DNA from: Spongiibacter marinus
GTDB taxonomy: Bacteria; Pseudomonadota; Gammaproteobacteria; Pseudomonadales; Spongiibacteraceae
Direction: 5' to 3'
DNA length: 64,000 nt
Assembly: GCF_016906995.1 (NCBI RefSeq)
Contig: NZ_JAFBBD010000007.1
Coordinates: 221,321 to 285,320, forward strand
The translations under genes were made by a program, and so were the position numbers. The notes under the pieces are model-generated. The model was not told the origin of the DNA. It did not search any database and saw only the letters and a list, made by a program, of their open reading frames with translations. Below are positions 17,015 through 26,061 of this stretch, in pieces (the first letter of the stretch is position 1; the number at the start of each line of letters is the position of its first letter).

Positions 17015-19396
17015 TCAGCCCTCTTCCTGGCTAAGGGCGTCCAAGGCCTGACGAGCCTCGTCCAGCTTGCCCTGCAATTTGGCCAGGGTGTCGGACAGAA
17101 TCGCGGCGTTGTCGTCGCCATCGGCCTGGGCTTGGTCGAGTTTTTGCTGGGTTTTGGCAATGCGTTTTTCCAGCGAGCTGACCGCGTTGCGCGCCTTGTC
17201 CGCCTCGCTCAACTCGGCATTGGCGTTGCGTGCGGCCAGTGCCCGGGCAATGGCCTGAGCGGCGGGGTCGTCGGCATTGCTTGCCTCGGCGGCCGGTTCA
17301 GGCTCGGCGGCGGGAAGCGCCGCTAGTTCAGCGCGCAGCTTGTCCAGCTTCGCCTGGGTTTTTTCTACGGCGGTGGCAAAGGCGGCAGCATTGACATCGC
17401 CCTGGGCCTGCGCATCAGCGTGTTTTTGCTGGGCAGCGTCGAGGCGTTTTTCGGTGCTGGCAATTTGCGTCGTCAGGCGCTCGCGGGCGGCATCCGGGCT
17501 TTCCGTTTCAGCCCCACCTGCACGCTTGGCCTGGGCGCGGGCGATCGCCGCGGCTGCCGGGTCGTCGCTAACACTTTCGGCGGGCGCAGGTGCCTGGCTG
17601 GCGCGGTGGGCGTCGAGCTCCTTGCGCAGTGCTTGCAACTTGCCCTCGGTTTTTTCTACGCCGCTGCGGAAGGCCTCAACATTGTCATCATTGTTGTCGA
17701 TGGCTAGCTGTAATTTTTGCTGGGCCGCTGCCAAGCGTTTTTCAGTGCTGGCCAGCTGTTTTTCCAGACGGGCGGTTTTTTCTTCGGCAGTTTCGCTGAC
17801 GGCGTCGCCACTTCGCGCGGCTTGGGCGCGGGCAATGGCCGCCTGGGCGGGGTCTTGCGGCGGGTTGTCGGCGCCACCGGACTTTTTCGCCTTACTGCGG
17901 GCGATCGCAGCCTGGATAATGTCGTCTTTACTGCCGTCTTTGGTGGCAGATTGTTGCTTGGCCTTAGCCGCTTCCAGGCGCGCCTTGCGCTTGGCTTCTT
18001 TCTCGGCGGCCTCGCGTTCGATACGTGCCTGCCGCGCCTCGAAGCGCTCTTTTGAACGCTCGGCCTTTATCTTGTCTTGCTGGGCCTGGCGAATTTCTGC
18101 CTTGGAGGCGCGGTAGTACTGCACCAGCGGGATATTGCTGGGGCAGACGTAGGAGCAGGCGCCGCATTCAATGCAGTCGGCGAGGTTGTGTTCCTCGAGT
18201 TTGTCGTGCTCCTGCGCGCGTGAAAACCAGTACATTTGCTGGGGCAGCAGCGATACCGGACAGGCTTCGGCGCACATGCCGCAGCGAATACAGGCTTGTG
18301 CAGGTGGCGGTGGCGGCAGCTCCTCAACGGTGGGTGCCAGCACGCAGTTGCTGGTTTTGACGATGGGCACCGCGGTATCTTGCAGGGTGTAGCCCATCAT
18401 CGGTCCACCCATAATCAGGCGAATGCAGCGACTGGCGTCGAAGTGGCTGAGGTCGAGTAGATATTGCACCGGGGTGCCGATCAACACGTCGTAGTTGCGC
18501 GGTGTGCTGCAGGCCTCACCGGTGACAGTGGTTACGCGGGAGATCAGCGGTTCACCGTGGCAAACGGCGCGATAGATGGCGCGAGCGCTGCCGATATTCT
18601 GACAGACAATACCGATATCGGCGGGCAGGCCGCCGGAGGGGACTTCCTTGCCGGTGAGAATTTGAATTAGCTGCTTTTCGCCGCCTGACGGGTACTTGGT
18701 GGGGAAGCTAACTACTTCAATGCCGGTGCCTTCGGCGGCAGCGCGCATGGCTGCCAGCGCTTCGGGCTTGTTGTCTTCAACGCCGATCAGGGTCTCGTTG
18801 GGCTCAACAATATGCCGCAGGATTTCGGCGCCGGCGATAATTTCGGCGGCGCGTTCCTGCATTAAAATATCGTCGGCGGTGATATAGGGCTCACACTCGG
18901 TGCCGTTGAGGATCAGTGTTTCGATGGGTTTGTCTTTACCGCCACTGAGTTTTACCGAGCTTGGAAAACCGGCGCCGCCCATCCCGGCAATACCGGCGTT
19001 GCGGATGGTGTCGACCAGGGTGTTTTTGTCGAGGCTGCGGTAGTCGCTAATGCCCTGGTGGCTGATCCATTCGTCTTTGCCGTCGCAGTTAATTACCACG
19101 CACGGCGCACTCATGCCCGACGGGTGGGGGATGACACGCGGTTCAATGGCGGCCACTGTGCCAGAGCTAGGCGCGTGCACGGGGGCACTGACAAAGCCCT
19201 TGGCCTCGCCGATCATCTGACCTTTTAGTACGCGGTCGCCGACATTAACAATGGGCGCGGCGGGCGCGCCGATGTGCTGTGACAGGGGCACAATCAATTG
19301 GGCCGGAATGCCGGCGGCGCGGATATTGTCTTGCAGTGATTGTGTTTTATTCTCGGGCGGATGAATGCCGCCGTGAATGTCCCAAATCTTTCTCAT
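17015..19396 (-). CDS. rnfC: Rnf electron transport complex subunit C with C-terminal repeats
   Basis: A 793-residue peripheral subunit that binds NADH and FMN and relays electrons to RnfB. The NADH/FMN-binding region includes GMGGAGFPSSVKL (139-151) and NGTECEPYITADD. Two [4Fe-4S] sites are C369-C372-C375-C379 and C408-C411-C414-C418. After about residue 430 a charged coiled coil leads into one half unit (491-509) and three repeats of about 97 residues (515-611, 612-709, 710-793), each with an IARAxAxR box followed by a helical TEKRLxAAQQK ... VEKTxxKLxxLR segment. Alanine-rich IARA repeats are known in gammaproteobacterial RnfC; the inserted helical hairpins make this one long. It is preceded by rnfB with a short gap. 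Confidence 0.95.
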   Translation of the reverse strand: MRKIWDIHGGIHPPENKTQSLQDNIRAAGIPAQLIVPLSQHIGAPAAPIVNVGDRVLKGQMIGEAKGFVSAPVHAPSSGTVAAIEPRVIPHPSGMSAPCVVINCDGKDEWISHQGISDYRSLDKNTLVDTIRNAGIAGMGGAGFPSSVKLSGGKDKPIETLILNGTECEPYITADDILMQERAAEIIAGAEILRHIVEPNETLIGVEDNKPEALAAMRAAAEGTGIEVVSFPTKYPSGGEKQLIQILTGKEVPSGGLPADIGIVCQNIGSARAIYRAVCHGEPLISRVTTVTGEACSTPRNYDVLIGTPVQYLLDLSHFDASRCIRLIMGGPMMGYTLQDTAVPIVKTSNCVLAPTVEELPPPPPAQACIRCGMCAEACPVSLLPQQMYWFSRAQEHDKLEEHNLADCIECGACSYVCPSNIPLVQYYRASKAEIRQAQQDKIKAERSKERFEARQARIEREAAEKEAKRKARLEAAKAKQQSATKDGSKDDIIQAAIARSKAKKSGGADNPPQDPAQAAIARAQAARSGDAVSETAEEKTARLEKQLASTEKRLAAAQQKLQLAIDNNDDNVEAFRSGVEKTEGKLQALRKELDAHRASQAPAPAESVSDDPAAAAIARAQAKRAGGAETESPDAARERLTTQIASTEKRLDAAQQKHADAQAQGDVNAAAFATAVEKTQAKLDKLRAELAALPAAEPEPAAEASNADDPAAQAIARALAARNANAELSEADKARNAVSSLEKRIAKTQQKLDQAQADGDDNAAILSDTLAKLQGKLDEARQALDALSQEEG
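17018..17926 (-). repeat. Tandem repeat region encoding the RnfC C-terminus
   Basis: Three in-frame units of about 290 bp (17854-17564, 17563-17270, 17269-17018), preceded by a half unit at about 17926. They encode DPAxAAIARAxAxR plus a predicted helical hairpin. The units are diverged in DNA, so this is an old protein repeat rather than a recent duplication. Confidence 0.75.
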
Positions 19397-19423
19397 GCTT
19401 CGTGACTATCCTCGGGCGTGCGT

Positions 19424-20029
19424 TCAGGCCGCTTCAATCGGCGAGTTGCCGCGGCGGTCGCTGGCGATTAGGTCTTCTGTCGGCTGCGGCTTGTCCCAGT
19501 GCCAGGTCTGCAATGTGGTCTCGATGGGCCGCATCTCTATGCAATCCACCGGGCAGGGCTCAACACAGAGGTCGCAGCCGGTGCACTCGCTCGCGATAAC
19601 GGTGTGCATATGCTTGGCGGCGCCGAGTATGGCGTCGACGGGGCAGGCTTGAATGCACTTGGTACAGCCGATGCATTCGTCCTCGCGAATATAGGCCACA
19701 GAAGGCACGGCTTCTTCGGCGGCGTCGAGGGGTTTGGCCTCCACACCCAGCAGGTCGGCTAGTGCGGCGATGGTCGCCTCGCCGCCGGGCGGGCATTTGT
19801 TAATGTCGTCGCCATTGGCAATGGCTTCGGCATAGGGGCGGCAGCCAGGGTAGCCGCATTGACCACACTGGGTTTGCGGCAGCAGCGCTTCTACCTGGTC
19901 GGCGATGGGGTCGCCTTCGGTCTTAAATTTTACCGAAGCAAAACCCAGTAGTGCGCCGAATACCAGGCCCAGACTGACCAGTGCCAGTAGCGCTGCAGCG
20001 AAGGGGTGTTGAGTAATTAGCTCGATCAT
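19424..20029 (-). CDS. rnfB: Rnf electron transport complex subunit B
   Basis: A 201-residue ferredoxin-like subunit. One N-terminal hydrophobic helix ([20 protein letters not shown]) anchors it in the membrane. A cluster site of the [11 protein letters not shown] ... KCPPGG type follows, then two [4Fe-4S] ferredoxin motifs, [16 protein letters not shown] and [16 protein letters not shown]. It accepts or donates electrons to soluble ferredoxin. The frame is open for nine more codons, but GCGGAGCC ahead of the ATG at 20029 and the family N-terminus decide the start. It lies 10 bp after rnfA. Confidence 0.95.
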   Translation of the reverse strand: MIELITQHPFAAALLALVSLGLVFGALLGFASVKFKTEGDPIADQVEALLPQTQCGQCGYPGCRPYAEAIANGDDINKCPPGGEATIAALADLLGVEAKPLDAAEEAVPSVAYIREDECIGCTKCIQACPVDAILGAAKHMHTVIASECTGCDLCVEPCPVDCIEMRPIETTLQTWHWDKPQPTEDLIASDRRGNSPIEAA

Positions 20030-20039
20030 AAAGGCTCCG

Positions 20040-20618
20040 CTATACCAGTCCGGCAAAGCCCATAAAGGCGAGAGACATCAGCCCGGCGGTTACCATGCCA
20101 ACCGCGGCACCTTTGAAGGGCACCGGTACATCGGCAACGGCGATGCGCTCGCGCATGGCGGCAAACAGCACTAACACCATGGAGAAGCCCGCCGCGGCAC
20201 CAAAACCGTAGAGCGCGGATTCGACGAAGTTGTGCTCTTTATTAATGTTCAGCAGGGCGACGCCGAGCACCGCGCAGTTGGTGGTGATGAGCGGCAGAAA
20301 AACGCCCAGTACTTTGTAGAGCAGGGGGCTGGTTTTGCGCACGACCATTTCGGTGAATTGCACAACCACGGCGATCACCAGGATAAAGGTAATGGTGCGC
20401 AGGTATTCCAAACCGAGCGGCTGCAGCAGCCATTCGTAGGTCATCCAGCTGCAGATAGAGGCCAGTGTCAGTACGAAGGTAGTGGCACTCGACATGCCAA
20501 TAGCGGTTTCCAGCTTGCTGGACACGCCCATAAAGGGGCACAGGCCAAGGAACTGAACCAACACGAAGTTGTTCACTAAAATGGCGCCGAGCAAAAGTAT
20601 TGTGTAATCCGCTAGCAA
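20040..20618 (-). CDS. rnfA: Rnf electron transport complex subunit A
   Basis: A 192-residue inner-membrane protein with six hydrophobic segments, colinear with RnfA/RsxA and NqrE. It contains [18 protein letters not shown] and [14 protein letters not shown], the two half-motifs that carry the Cys ligands of the intramembrane iron-sulfur cluster it forms with RnfE. As the first gene of rnfABCDGE it should follow the operon promoter. The 145-bp AT-rich stretch between metG and rnfA holds a promoter candidate and a dyad. Confidence 0.96.
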   Translation of the reverse strand: MLADYTILLLGAILVNNFVLVQFLGLCPFMGVSSKLETAIGMSSATTFVLTLASICSWMTYEWLLQPLGLEYLRTITFILVIAVVVQFTEMVVRKTSPLLYKVLGVFLPLITTNCAVLGVALLNINKEHNFVESALYGFGAAAGFSMVLVLFAAMRERIAVADVPVPFKGAAVGMVTAGLMSLAFMGFAGLV

Positions 20619-20678
20619 AGCGCTTGCCTCTATTGCCGTGGAGCAGGGCGGCTACAAATGACCGCCCGCTATTTATTG

Positions 20679-20715
20679 TGATCGAGATGCTATTTTATTT
20701 CGATCAAGTGTTCAA
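20679..20715 (-). promoter_or_regulatory. Candidate rnf operon promoter with overlapping dyad
   Basis: On the minus strand TTGAAC (20715-20710) and TAGCAT (20692-20687) are 17 nt apart, each matching the sigma-70 consensus at four of six positions. A perfect dyad TGATCGA/TCGATCA (20679-20685, 20700-20706, 14-nt spacer) covers the -10 region and could be an operator. The regulator is unknown. Confidence 0.4.
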
Positions 20716-20738
20716 TTTAAAATCTTTTAATCCACAAT

Positions 20739-20763
20739 GCATTATCGGCAAAATCGATAATGC
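20739..20763 (-). terminator. Hairpin directly after metG
   Basis: A perfect 9-bp inverted repeat (20739-20747 and 20755-20763, 7-nt loop) abuts the metG stop codon. No strong T-run follows on the minus strand, so it may be a weak or factor-assisted terminator that allows read-through into rnfA. Confidence 0.45.
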
Positions 20764-22809
20764 TTACTGGACTCTCATGCCGGGTTTGGCGCCCTCGTGG
20801 GGTTCCAGCAGCCACAGTTCGTCGCCCCCCGGGCCTGCGGCCAGCACCATGCCCTCAGACACACCGAAGCGCATCTTGCGCGGCGCCAGATTGGCCACCA
20901 TCACCGTGAGTTTGCCGATCAGTTGCTCGGGGCTATAGGCGGCTTTGATCCCCGAGAACACTTGTTTTTGACCGTGTTCGCCGAGATCCAGCGTCAGTTG
21001 CAGCAATTTGTCTGCCCCTTCAACGGCCTGGGCATCGACAATCTTGGCCAGGCGCAGATCTATTTTGGCAAAGTCTGGAAACTCTATCGTGTCCGCAATG
21101 GCATCGTCATTGATCTGCGCCGCCTTTTTCTCTGGCTTTTTGCTGGCTTTTTGTACGGTCTTCGCTGCCTCGATGGATTGCCGACTGTCGTCGACCATGG
21201 CTTGCACCTTGTCGCTGTCGACGCGGGCCATCATGGCTTTGAAGTTCTCAATTTTATGGTCGAGTAGTGGGGTGAATTCCTCTGACCAGCTCAGGCGAAT
21301 ATTCAGGAATTGCTCAACCTGCTCGGCAAGCTTTGGCAGCACCGGCGCGAGGTAGGTAACCAGGACGCGGAACACGTTGATGCACTGCGAGGCGACCGCC
21401 GCCGCTTCTTGCTTGCCGTCTTCCTGTTTTGCCAGCTTCCAGGGCTCACAGGCGTCGAAGTATTCATTGGTCGCGTCGGCCAGTGCCATAATCTCGCGCA
21501 CGGCTTTGCCGTAATCGCGGCGCTCGAGGTGCGTGGCGATGTCGTCGGCGGCGCCGGTTACCTGTTGCCACAGTTCCGGCTTGTGAAGCTCGCTGCTCAG
21601 GCGGCCTTCATTGCCTTTGTGAACGAATTTGGCGCTGCGGCTGGCAATGTTGACCAGCTTGCCGATCAAATCGGCGTTCACCCGTTTGGTGAAATCCTCC
21701 AGGTTCAGGTCGATGTCGTCGACCGCGCCGGAGAGCTTGGCGGCAAAGTAGTAGCGCAGGTACTCGGCGGGCAGGTGTTTGAGATAGGTTTCTGCCCTGA
21801 TAAAGGTGCCGCGACTTTTGGACATCTTCTTGCCATTGACGGTAAGGAAGCCGTGGGCATAGATGGCCGTGGGCTGGCGGAAGCCCGCAGAGTCGAGCAT
21901 GGCTGGCCAGAACAAGCCGTGGAAATTGATGATGTCTTTGCCGATGAAGTGGTAGAGCTCGGCCGTTGAGCCTTTTGCCCAGTAGTCATCGAAACTGCGG
22001 CCCTCGCGCTCGCACCAGTTGGCGCAGCTGGCCATGTAGCCGATGGGCGCGTCCAGCCAAACGTAGAAGTACTTGCCGGGTGCGCCGGGAATTTCAAAAC
22101 CAAAGTACGGCGCATCGCGGGAAATATCCCAGCTTTGCAAGCCGGCATCGAGCCATTCGCGAAGCTTGTTGGCGATCTGTGGTTGCAGGGCCTCGCTGCT
22201 GGTCCAGTCGCGGAGCAGTTGCTCGAAGTCGCCCAGCTTGAAGAAGTAGTGGGTGGAGGCTTTCTCGACGGGAGTGGCACCGGAGATGGCCGAACGCGGA
22301 TTGATCAGCTCGGCGGGGGTGTAGGTGGCACCGCAGGCTTCGCAATTGTCGCCGTATTGGTCCTCGGTTTTACACTTCGGGCAGCTGCCTTTGATATAGC
22401 GGTCAGCCAAGAAGAGCTGCTTTTCGGGGTCGAATAGTTGGGTGATTTCGCGTTTTTCGATATGCCCATTGGCCTCGAGGCGGCGGTATATTTCTTCCGA
22501 ATAATGTTGGCACTCGGGGGAGTGGGTACTGTAGTAGTTGTCGAACTCGATCAGGAAGCCGCCGAGGTCGCGCTCGTGCTCAGCCTTGACGCGAGCGATT
22601 TGCTCCTCCGGGGTGATGCCGAGTTTTTCCGCCGTCAGCATAATCGCGGTGCCGTGGGCATCATCAGCGCAGAGGTAGGCGCAGTCGTTGCCGCGCAATT
22701 TTTGAAAGCGCACCCAGATATCGGTTTGTATCGATTCGAGGAGGTGCCCCAGGTGCAGTGGGCCATTGGCGTAGGGCAGGGCACTGGTAACCAGAATCTT
22801 GCGCGACAT
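20764..22809 (-). CDS. metG: Methionine--tRNA ligase
   Basis: A 681-residue class I aminoacyl-tRNA synthetase of the long, dimeric type. The HIGH-like motif is HLGH in [11 protein letters not shown] (near residue 20), the zinc knuckle has [18 protein letters not shown], and the KMSKS loop is [10 protein letters not shown]. The C-terminal roughly 110 residues ([20 protein letters not shown]) form the tRNA-binding/dimerisation domain. It charges initiator and elongator tRNA-Met in the cytosol. It is divergent from apbC, as in Pseudomonas, and upstream of rnfA on the same strand. Confidence 0.98.
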   Translation of the reverse strand: MSRKILVTSALPYANGPLHLGHLLESIQTDIWVRFQKLRGNDCAYLCADDAHGTAIMLTAEKLGITPEEQIARVKAEHERDLGGFLIEFDNYYSTHSPECQHYSEEIYRRLEANGHIEKREITQLFDPEKQLFLADRYIKGSCPKCKTEDQYGDNCEACGATYTPAELINPRSAISGATPVEKASTHYFFKLGDFEQLLRDWTSSEALQPQIANKLREWLDAGLQSWDISRDAPYFGFEIPGAPGKYFYVWLDAPIGYMASCANWCEREGRSFDDYWAKGSTAELYHFIGKDIINFHGLFWPAMLDSAGFRQPTAIYAHGFLTVNGKKMSKSRGTFIRAETYLKHLPAEYLRYYFAAKLSGAVDDIDLNLEDFTKRVNADLIGKLVNIASRSAKFVHKGNEGRLSSELHKPELWQQVTGAADDIATHLERRDYGKAVREIMALADATNEYFDACEPWKLAKQEDGKQEAAAVASQCINVFRVLVTYLAPVLPKLAEQVEQFLNIRLSWSEEFTPLLDHKIENFKAMMARVDSDKVQAMVDDSRQSIEAAKTVQKASKKPEKKAAQINDDAIADTIEFPDFAKIDLRLAKIVDAQAVEGADKLLQLTLDLGEHGQKQVFSGIKAAYSPEQLIGKLTVMVANLAPRKMRFGVSEGMVLAAGPGGDELWLLEPHEGAKPGMRVQ

Positions 22810-23023
22810 GCTAATCCTTCATAAAACAATGAGTCAGAGACGTAGCGGCGTATACCGCGGTGTAGACTGTCCGGCGGCGTTGCCGTCGGGGGGCGATACT
22901 ATAGCGTTTTTACGTTGCCGACGCATCTATGCGGCCGTTGTGAGGGCGCCTGCTGCGGCGTATACTCGCCCGCTTAGCCGCTGTAGTGACGCCTCGCCGA
23001 GGCCGCCCATATAGGAGCCTGTT

Positions 23024-24094
23024 TTGCCATCTGAACACGCCATTCAAGAGTGCTTGTCAGCCGTAACCCTGCCGGGGCTCAGTCAGCCGCTGGCAAGTAT
23101 TGCCAACATTCGCATGCCTGCCGAGGGTGTTTGCGAGGTGGTGGTGGGCTTTCCGGCGCGCAGCCACCAACAGCAGCACGAGGCATTTTTGCGCGACAGT
23201 TTGGCGGCGCAGGGGCTGTCTTGTGAGGTGAGTGTGAGTTGGGAAATCGCCGCTCACCAGGCGTCACAGGGCATTAAAAACATGGAAAATGTCCGTAATA
23301 TTATTGCGGTGGCATCGGGTAAGGGAGGCGTGGGTAAATCGACCACGTCGGTGAATCTTGCCTTGGCACTGGCCGCAGAAGGCGCGAGAGTTGGCCTGTT
23401 GGATGCCGATATATATGGCCCAAGCGTACAGATGATGCTGGGCGTTGAGCCGGGTGTGCGTCCCAAGCAATACGGTACACAGTATCTGTTGCCCATTGAG
23501 GCGCAGGGTATCCAGTCAATGTCGATGGCGTATTTGGTGACCGAGAAAACACCGATGGTATGGCGCGGTCCCATGGCAACCGGTGCGCTGCAGCAGTTGT
23601 TATACCAAACCTATTGGCAGGACCTGGATTACCTGATTATCGATATGCCGCCGGGAACCGGTGATATTCAGTTGACCCTGTCACAGAAGGTACCTGTTGC
23701 AGGTGCTGTTGTGGTCACGACGCCACAGGACATCGCCTTGCTCGATGCCAAGAAGGGCATTGAGATGTTCGCCAAAGTGTCGGTGCCGGTGCTGGGCGTG
23801 GTCGAGAATATGGCGGTGCATGTGTGCAGTCAGTGCGGTCATGCCGAACATATATTTGGTGAGGGCGGTGGCGAGCATATCGCTCGTGACTATGCTGTGC
23901 CGATGCTGGGCGCCTTGCCGTTGTCGATGCAGATTCGCGAACAAGCGGATCGCGGCGCCCCGGTGGTGACACAGGCGCCTGACAGTGAAGCGGCACAATT
24001 GTATCGCGATATGGCCACGGCCACTGCGGTGGAGTTGGCCCGACGCCAGCGCAGCAGTGCGGCGGCACCACAGATTTCTATTAGCGACGATTAA
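23024..24094 (+). CDS. apbC: Iron-sulfur cluster carrier protein ApbC/Mrp
   Basis: A 356-residue P-loop ATPase that carries [4Fe-4S] clusters to apoproteins. It has an N-terminal MIP18-like domain (about residues 5-75), the deviant Walker [10 protein letters not shown] at 99-107, [17 protein letters not shown] as the Walker B/switch region, and the cluster-holding CxxC in HVCSQCGH. The start codon is TTG at 23024, fixed by TAGGAG at 23012-23017 with 6-nt spacing and by the family N-terminus. It is divergent from metG and is followed by dcd, a conserved gammaproteobacterial order. Confidence 0.96.
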   Translation: MPSEHAIQECLSAVTLPGLSQPLASIANIRMPAEGVCEVVVGFPARSHQQQHEAFLRDSLAAQGLSCEVSVSWEIAAHQASQGIKNMENVRNIIAVASGKGGVGKSTTSVNLALALAAEGARVGLLDADIYGPSVQMMLGVEPGVRPKQYGTQYLLPIEAQGIQSMSMAYLVTEKTPMVWRGPMATGALQQLLYQTYWQDLDYLIIDMPPGTGDIQLTLSQKVPVAGAVVVTTPQDIALLDAKKGIEMFAKVSVPVLGVVENMAVHVCSQCGHAEHIFGEGGGEHIARDYAVPMLGALPLSMQIREQADRGAPVVTQAPDSEAAQLYRDMATATAVELARRQRSSAAAPQISISDD

Positions 24095-24132
24095 TACTAT
24101 TTGCTGCCAATGCGGCGGCTCAGGGGAAAGCA

Positions 24133-24699
24133 ATGGCGATTAAATCAGACAAGTGGATTCGTCGAATGGCCGAGTCAGAAGGGATGATCGAGCCCTTCGA
24201 GCCGGGGCAGGTGCGCGAGCAGGATGGCAATCGAATCATCAGCTACGGTACTTCCAGCTACGGCTACGATGTGCGCTGTGCCAATGAGTTTAAGGTGTTT
24301 ACCAATACTTACTCGGCAACGGTTGACCCCAAGGCCTTTGACGACCGCAGTTTCGTAAACATTACGGGCGATTCCTGCATTATTCCGCCCAACTCGTTCG
24401 CGCTGGCGCGCACCGTTGAGTATTTTCGGATTCCGCGCAGTGTATTGACGGTGTGTTTGGGTAAGTCCACCTACGCGCGCTGTGGCATCATCGTGAATGT
24501 CACGCCACTGGAACCCGAGTGGGAAGGTCACGTGACCTTGGAATTTTCCAATACCACCACGCTGCCGGCGAAGATATACGCCAATGAAGGTGTCGCGCAG
24601 ATGCTGTTTTTTGAATCTGATGAGGTGTGCGAGGTGAGTTACCGCGACCGGGGCGGCAAGTATCAGGGACAGCGCGGCGTGACGCTGCCAAAAACCTGA
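24133..24699 (+). CDS. dcd: dCTP deaminase
   Basis: A 188-residue enzyme of the trimeric dUTPase-like fold that deaminates dCTP to dUTP for thymidylate synthesis. It opens [27 protein letters not shown] and carries [39 protein letters not shown] (with the catalytic Glu) and the C-terminal [15 protein letters not shown] that closes over the nucleotide. The length equals that of the Pseudomonas and E. coli enzymes. It starts 38 bp after apbC, with AGGGGAAAG as ribosome site. Confidence 0.97.
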   Translation: MAIKSDKWIRRMAESEGMIEPFEPGQVREQDGNRIISYGTSSYGYDVRCANEFKVFTNTYSATVDPKAFDDRSFVNITGDSCIIPPNSFALARTVEYFRIPRSVLTVCLGKSTYARCGIIVNVTPLEPEWEGHVTLEFSNTTTLPAKIYANEGVAQMLFFESDEVCEVSYRDRGGKYQGQRGVTLPKT

Positions 24700-24710
24700 T
24701 AGTGCGTGAT

Positions 24711-24748
24711 TGCTCAGCGCGAGGGCGTGTCGAACTCGGCGCTGAGCA
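24711..24748. repeat. 10-bp inverted repeat at a convergent junction
   Basis: TGCTCAGCGC (24711-24720) and GCGCTGAGCA (24739-24748) are perfect complements; an inner GAG/CTC pair can extend the stem. It overlaps the last codons of the DUF3108 gene and lies just after the dcd stop. No T-run follows on either strand. Confidence 0.6.
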
Positions 24749-25454
24749 GGTTCATCGAATAAAGCTCGTCGTCTTCGCGTTGTTCTAGTTTCACTATCAA
24801 GTAGTTCAATTCTGGCGCCAGCCAGATAAACGTTTCGCTGCTGCTGCCGTCGCGATGCTTGCGCAGCTTCACGGTTTGCAATGTGCCCATTGCCGTCTCA
24901 ATACGCTCTTCACCGATGCGGCTGATGCCATAGGTTTTGAGCTTGCCCTTTCTTTTTACCACCGTCTGATTCTGCTGTGAATCCAGCTGGCCTTTGATCA
25001 ACATTTCACGCAACTGCAGTTGGGCGCTCAGTTGGTCGCTGAAGTGAGGCTTGAGGGCTTTCTGCCAGGGCTTTTTGGCCTGCTTGTCGGAAACGGTTTG
25101 CTTGGCCCAGTCGAAGGTCAGTTCGAGGTTTTTCTTGCTGCTGACATTGTTTTCGTAGCGGTAAGACAGGGGGCGCAACGTGCCCTTGTGCACTTCCAGT
25201 TTGCTTTCTTCGTCGACTTTAAAGAAAAACAATTTCGCGTGCTGGCTGAGCCGCCAGTGGTCGCCGTCGCGCTCCAGAATACGTTCAGCCTTGGTGCTGA
25301 GACCGTCGTGGCTGATTTGGTAGTGCGCGCGATAGGGGGTTAGGGCATCGGCGTCGGCGTGGACAAGGCCGGCACCGCAGGCAAGCAGCAGAGCGCTCGC
25401 CAGGGCCTTAATGCTCGTTAAAGATAACGCCGTGCTGAGGAAGTTCCTGTTCAT
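24714..25454 (-). CDS. DUF3108 exported protein
   Basis: A 246-residue protein with a long signal peptide (MNRNFLSTALSLTSIKALASALLLACGAGLVHA) followed by a beta-rich DUF3108 domain: PYRAHYQISHDGLSTKAERIL, LTPYR at the start and TAMGTLQTVKLRKHRDGSSSETFIW near the end. The family is periplasmic and of unknown function, and it often lies next to purN and purM in gammaproteobacteria, as here. The frame is open upstream, but the ATG at 25454 gives the signal peptide and is preceded by AAAGGCGG. This start lies inside purN, so the genes overlap by 47 nt, which suggests coupled translation. Confidence 0.87.
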   Translation of the reverse strand: MNRNFLSTALSLTSIKALASALLLACGAGLVHADADALTPYRAHYQISHDGLSTKAERILERDGDHWRLSQHAKLFFFKVDEESKLEVHKGTLRPLSYRYENNVSSKKNLELTFDWAKQTVSDKQAKKPWQKALKPHFSDQLSAQLQLREMLIKGQLDSQQNQTVVKRKGKLKTYGISRIGEERIETAMGTLQTVKLRKHRDGSSSETFIWLAPELNYLIVKLEQREDDELYSMNLLSAEFDTPSR

Positions 25455-26061
25455 CGAGTACCGCCTTTGAAGCCACGAGAGACAATCGCCCTTCGGCAAA
25501 CCAGCGAGCCGCCAAAGGATAAATTTGATGCTCTTTGGACAAGACCTTGTCGGCAAGAGTTGCAGCATCATCGCCAGCGTTTATCGGTATTTTTGCCTGA
25601 ATTATCGCCGGGCCGCCATCCAGCTCTTCGGTAACAAAATGCACCGTGGCGCCGGCCTCGCGGTCACCGGCATCCAGCGCGCGCTGGTGGGTGTTGAGGC
25701 CTGGGTACTTCGGCAGCAGTGAGGGGTGGATATTCAGCAAGCGCCCCAGGTAGTGGCGCACGAAGCCGCCTGTGAGAATGCGCATAAAACCAGCGAGGAT
25801 CACGAGGTCGGGCCGATGTTGGTCGATGGTTTCCTGCAGAGCGGCATCAAACGCCTCGCGGCTGCTGAAGTCGGTGTGTGGCAAGCAGTTAGTGGCTATT
25901 CCGGCGCGTTCGGCCCGCTGCAGGCCGCCAGCGTCAGCCTTGTTGCTGATAACGGCGACGACGTCGCCACCGCCCAGCTGCTGCGCTTGGGCGGCATCAA
26001 TAATGGACTGCAGGTTCGAGCCGCCACCGGAGATCAGAACTACAATACGACAGCCCATCAT
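25408..26061 (-). CDS. purN: Phosphoribosylglycinamide formyltransferase
   Basis: A 217-codon frame whose second Met (26058) may be the true start. It catalyses the 10-formyl-THF-dependent formylation of GAR, the third step of purine synthesis. Recognisable are VLISGGGSNLQSIIDA for phosphate binding, the catalytic region GFMRILTGGFVRHYLGRLLNIHPSLLPKYPG with Asn and His, and HFVTEELDGGPAIIQAKIPI containing the catalytic Asp. It abuts purM, as in most gammaproteobacteria. The C-terminus is a little longer than in E. coli and overlaps the downstream DUF3108 gene. Confidence 0.96.
   Translation of the reverse strand: MMGCRIVVLISGGGSNLQSIIDAAQAQQLGGGDVVAVISNKADAGGLQRAERAGIATNCLPHTDFSSREAFDAALQETIDQHRPDLVILAGFMRILTGGFVRHYLGRLLNIHPSLLPKYPGLNTHQRALDAGDREAGATVHFVTEELDGGPAIIQAKIPINAGDDAATLADKVLSKEHQIYPLAARWFAEGRLSLVASKAVLDEQELPQHGVIFNEH

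Noticed and set aside
17277..18116. A 279-codon Ala/Ser-rich frame antisense to rnfC
   Set aside because: It arises from the alanine-rich repeats of rnfC read on the other strand; no start signal or family.
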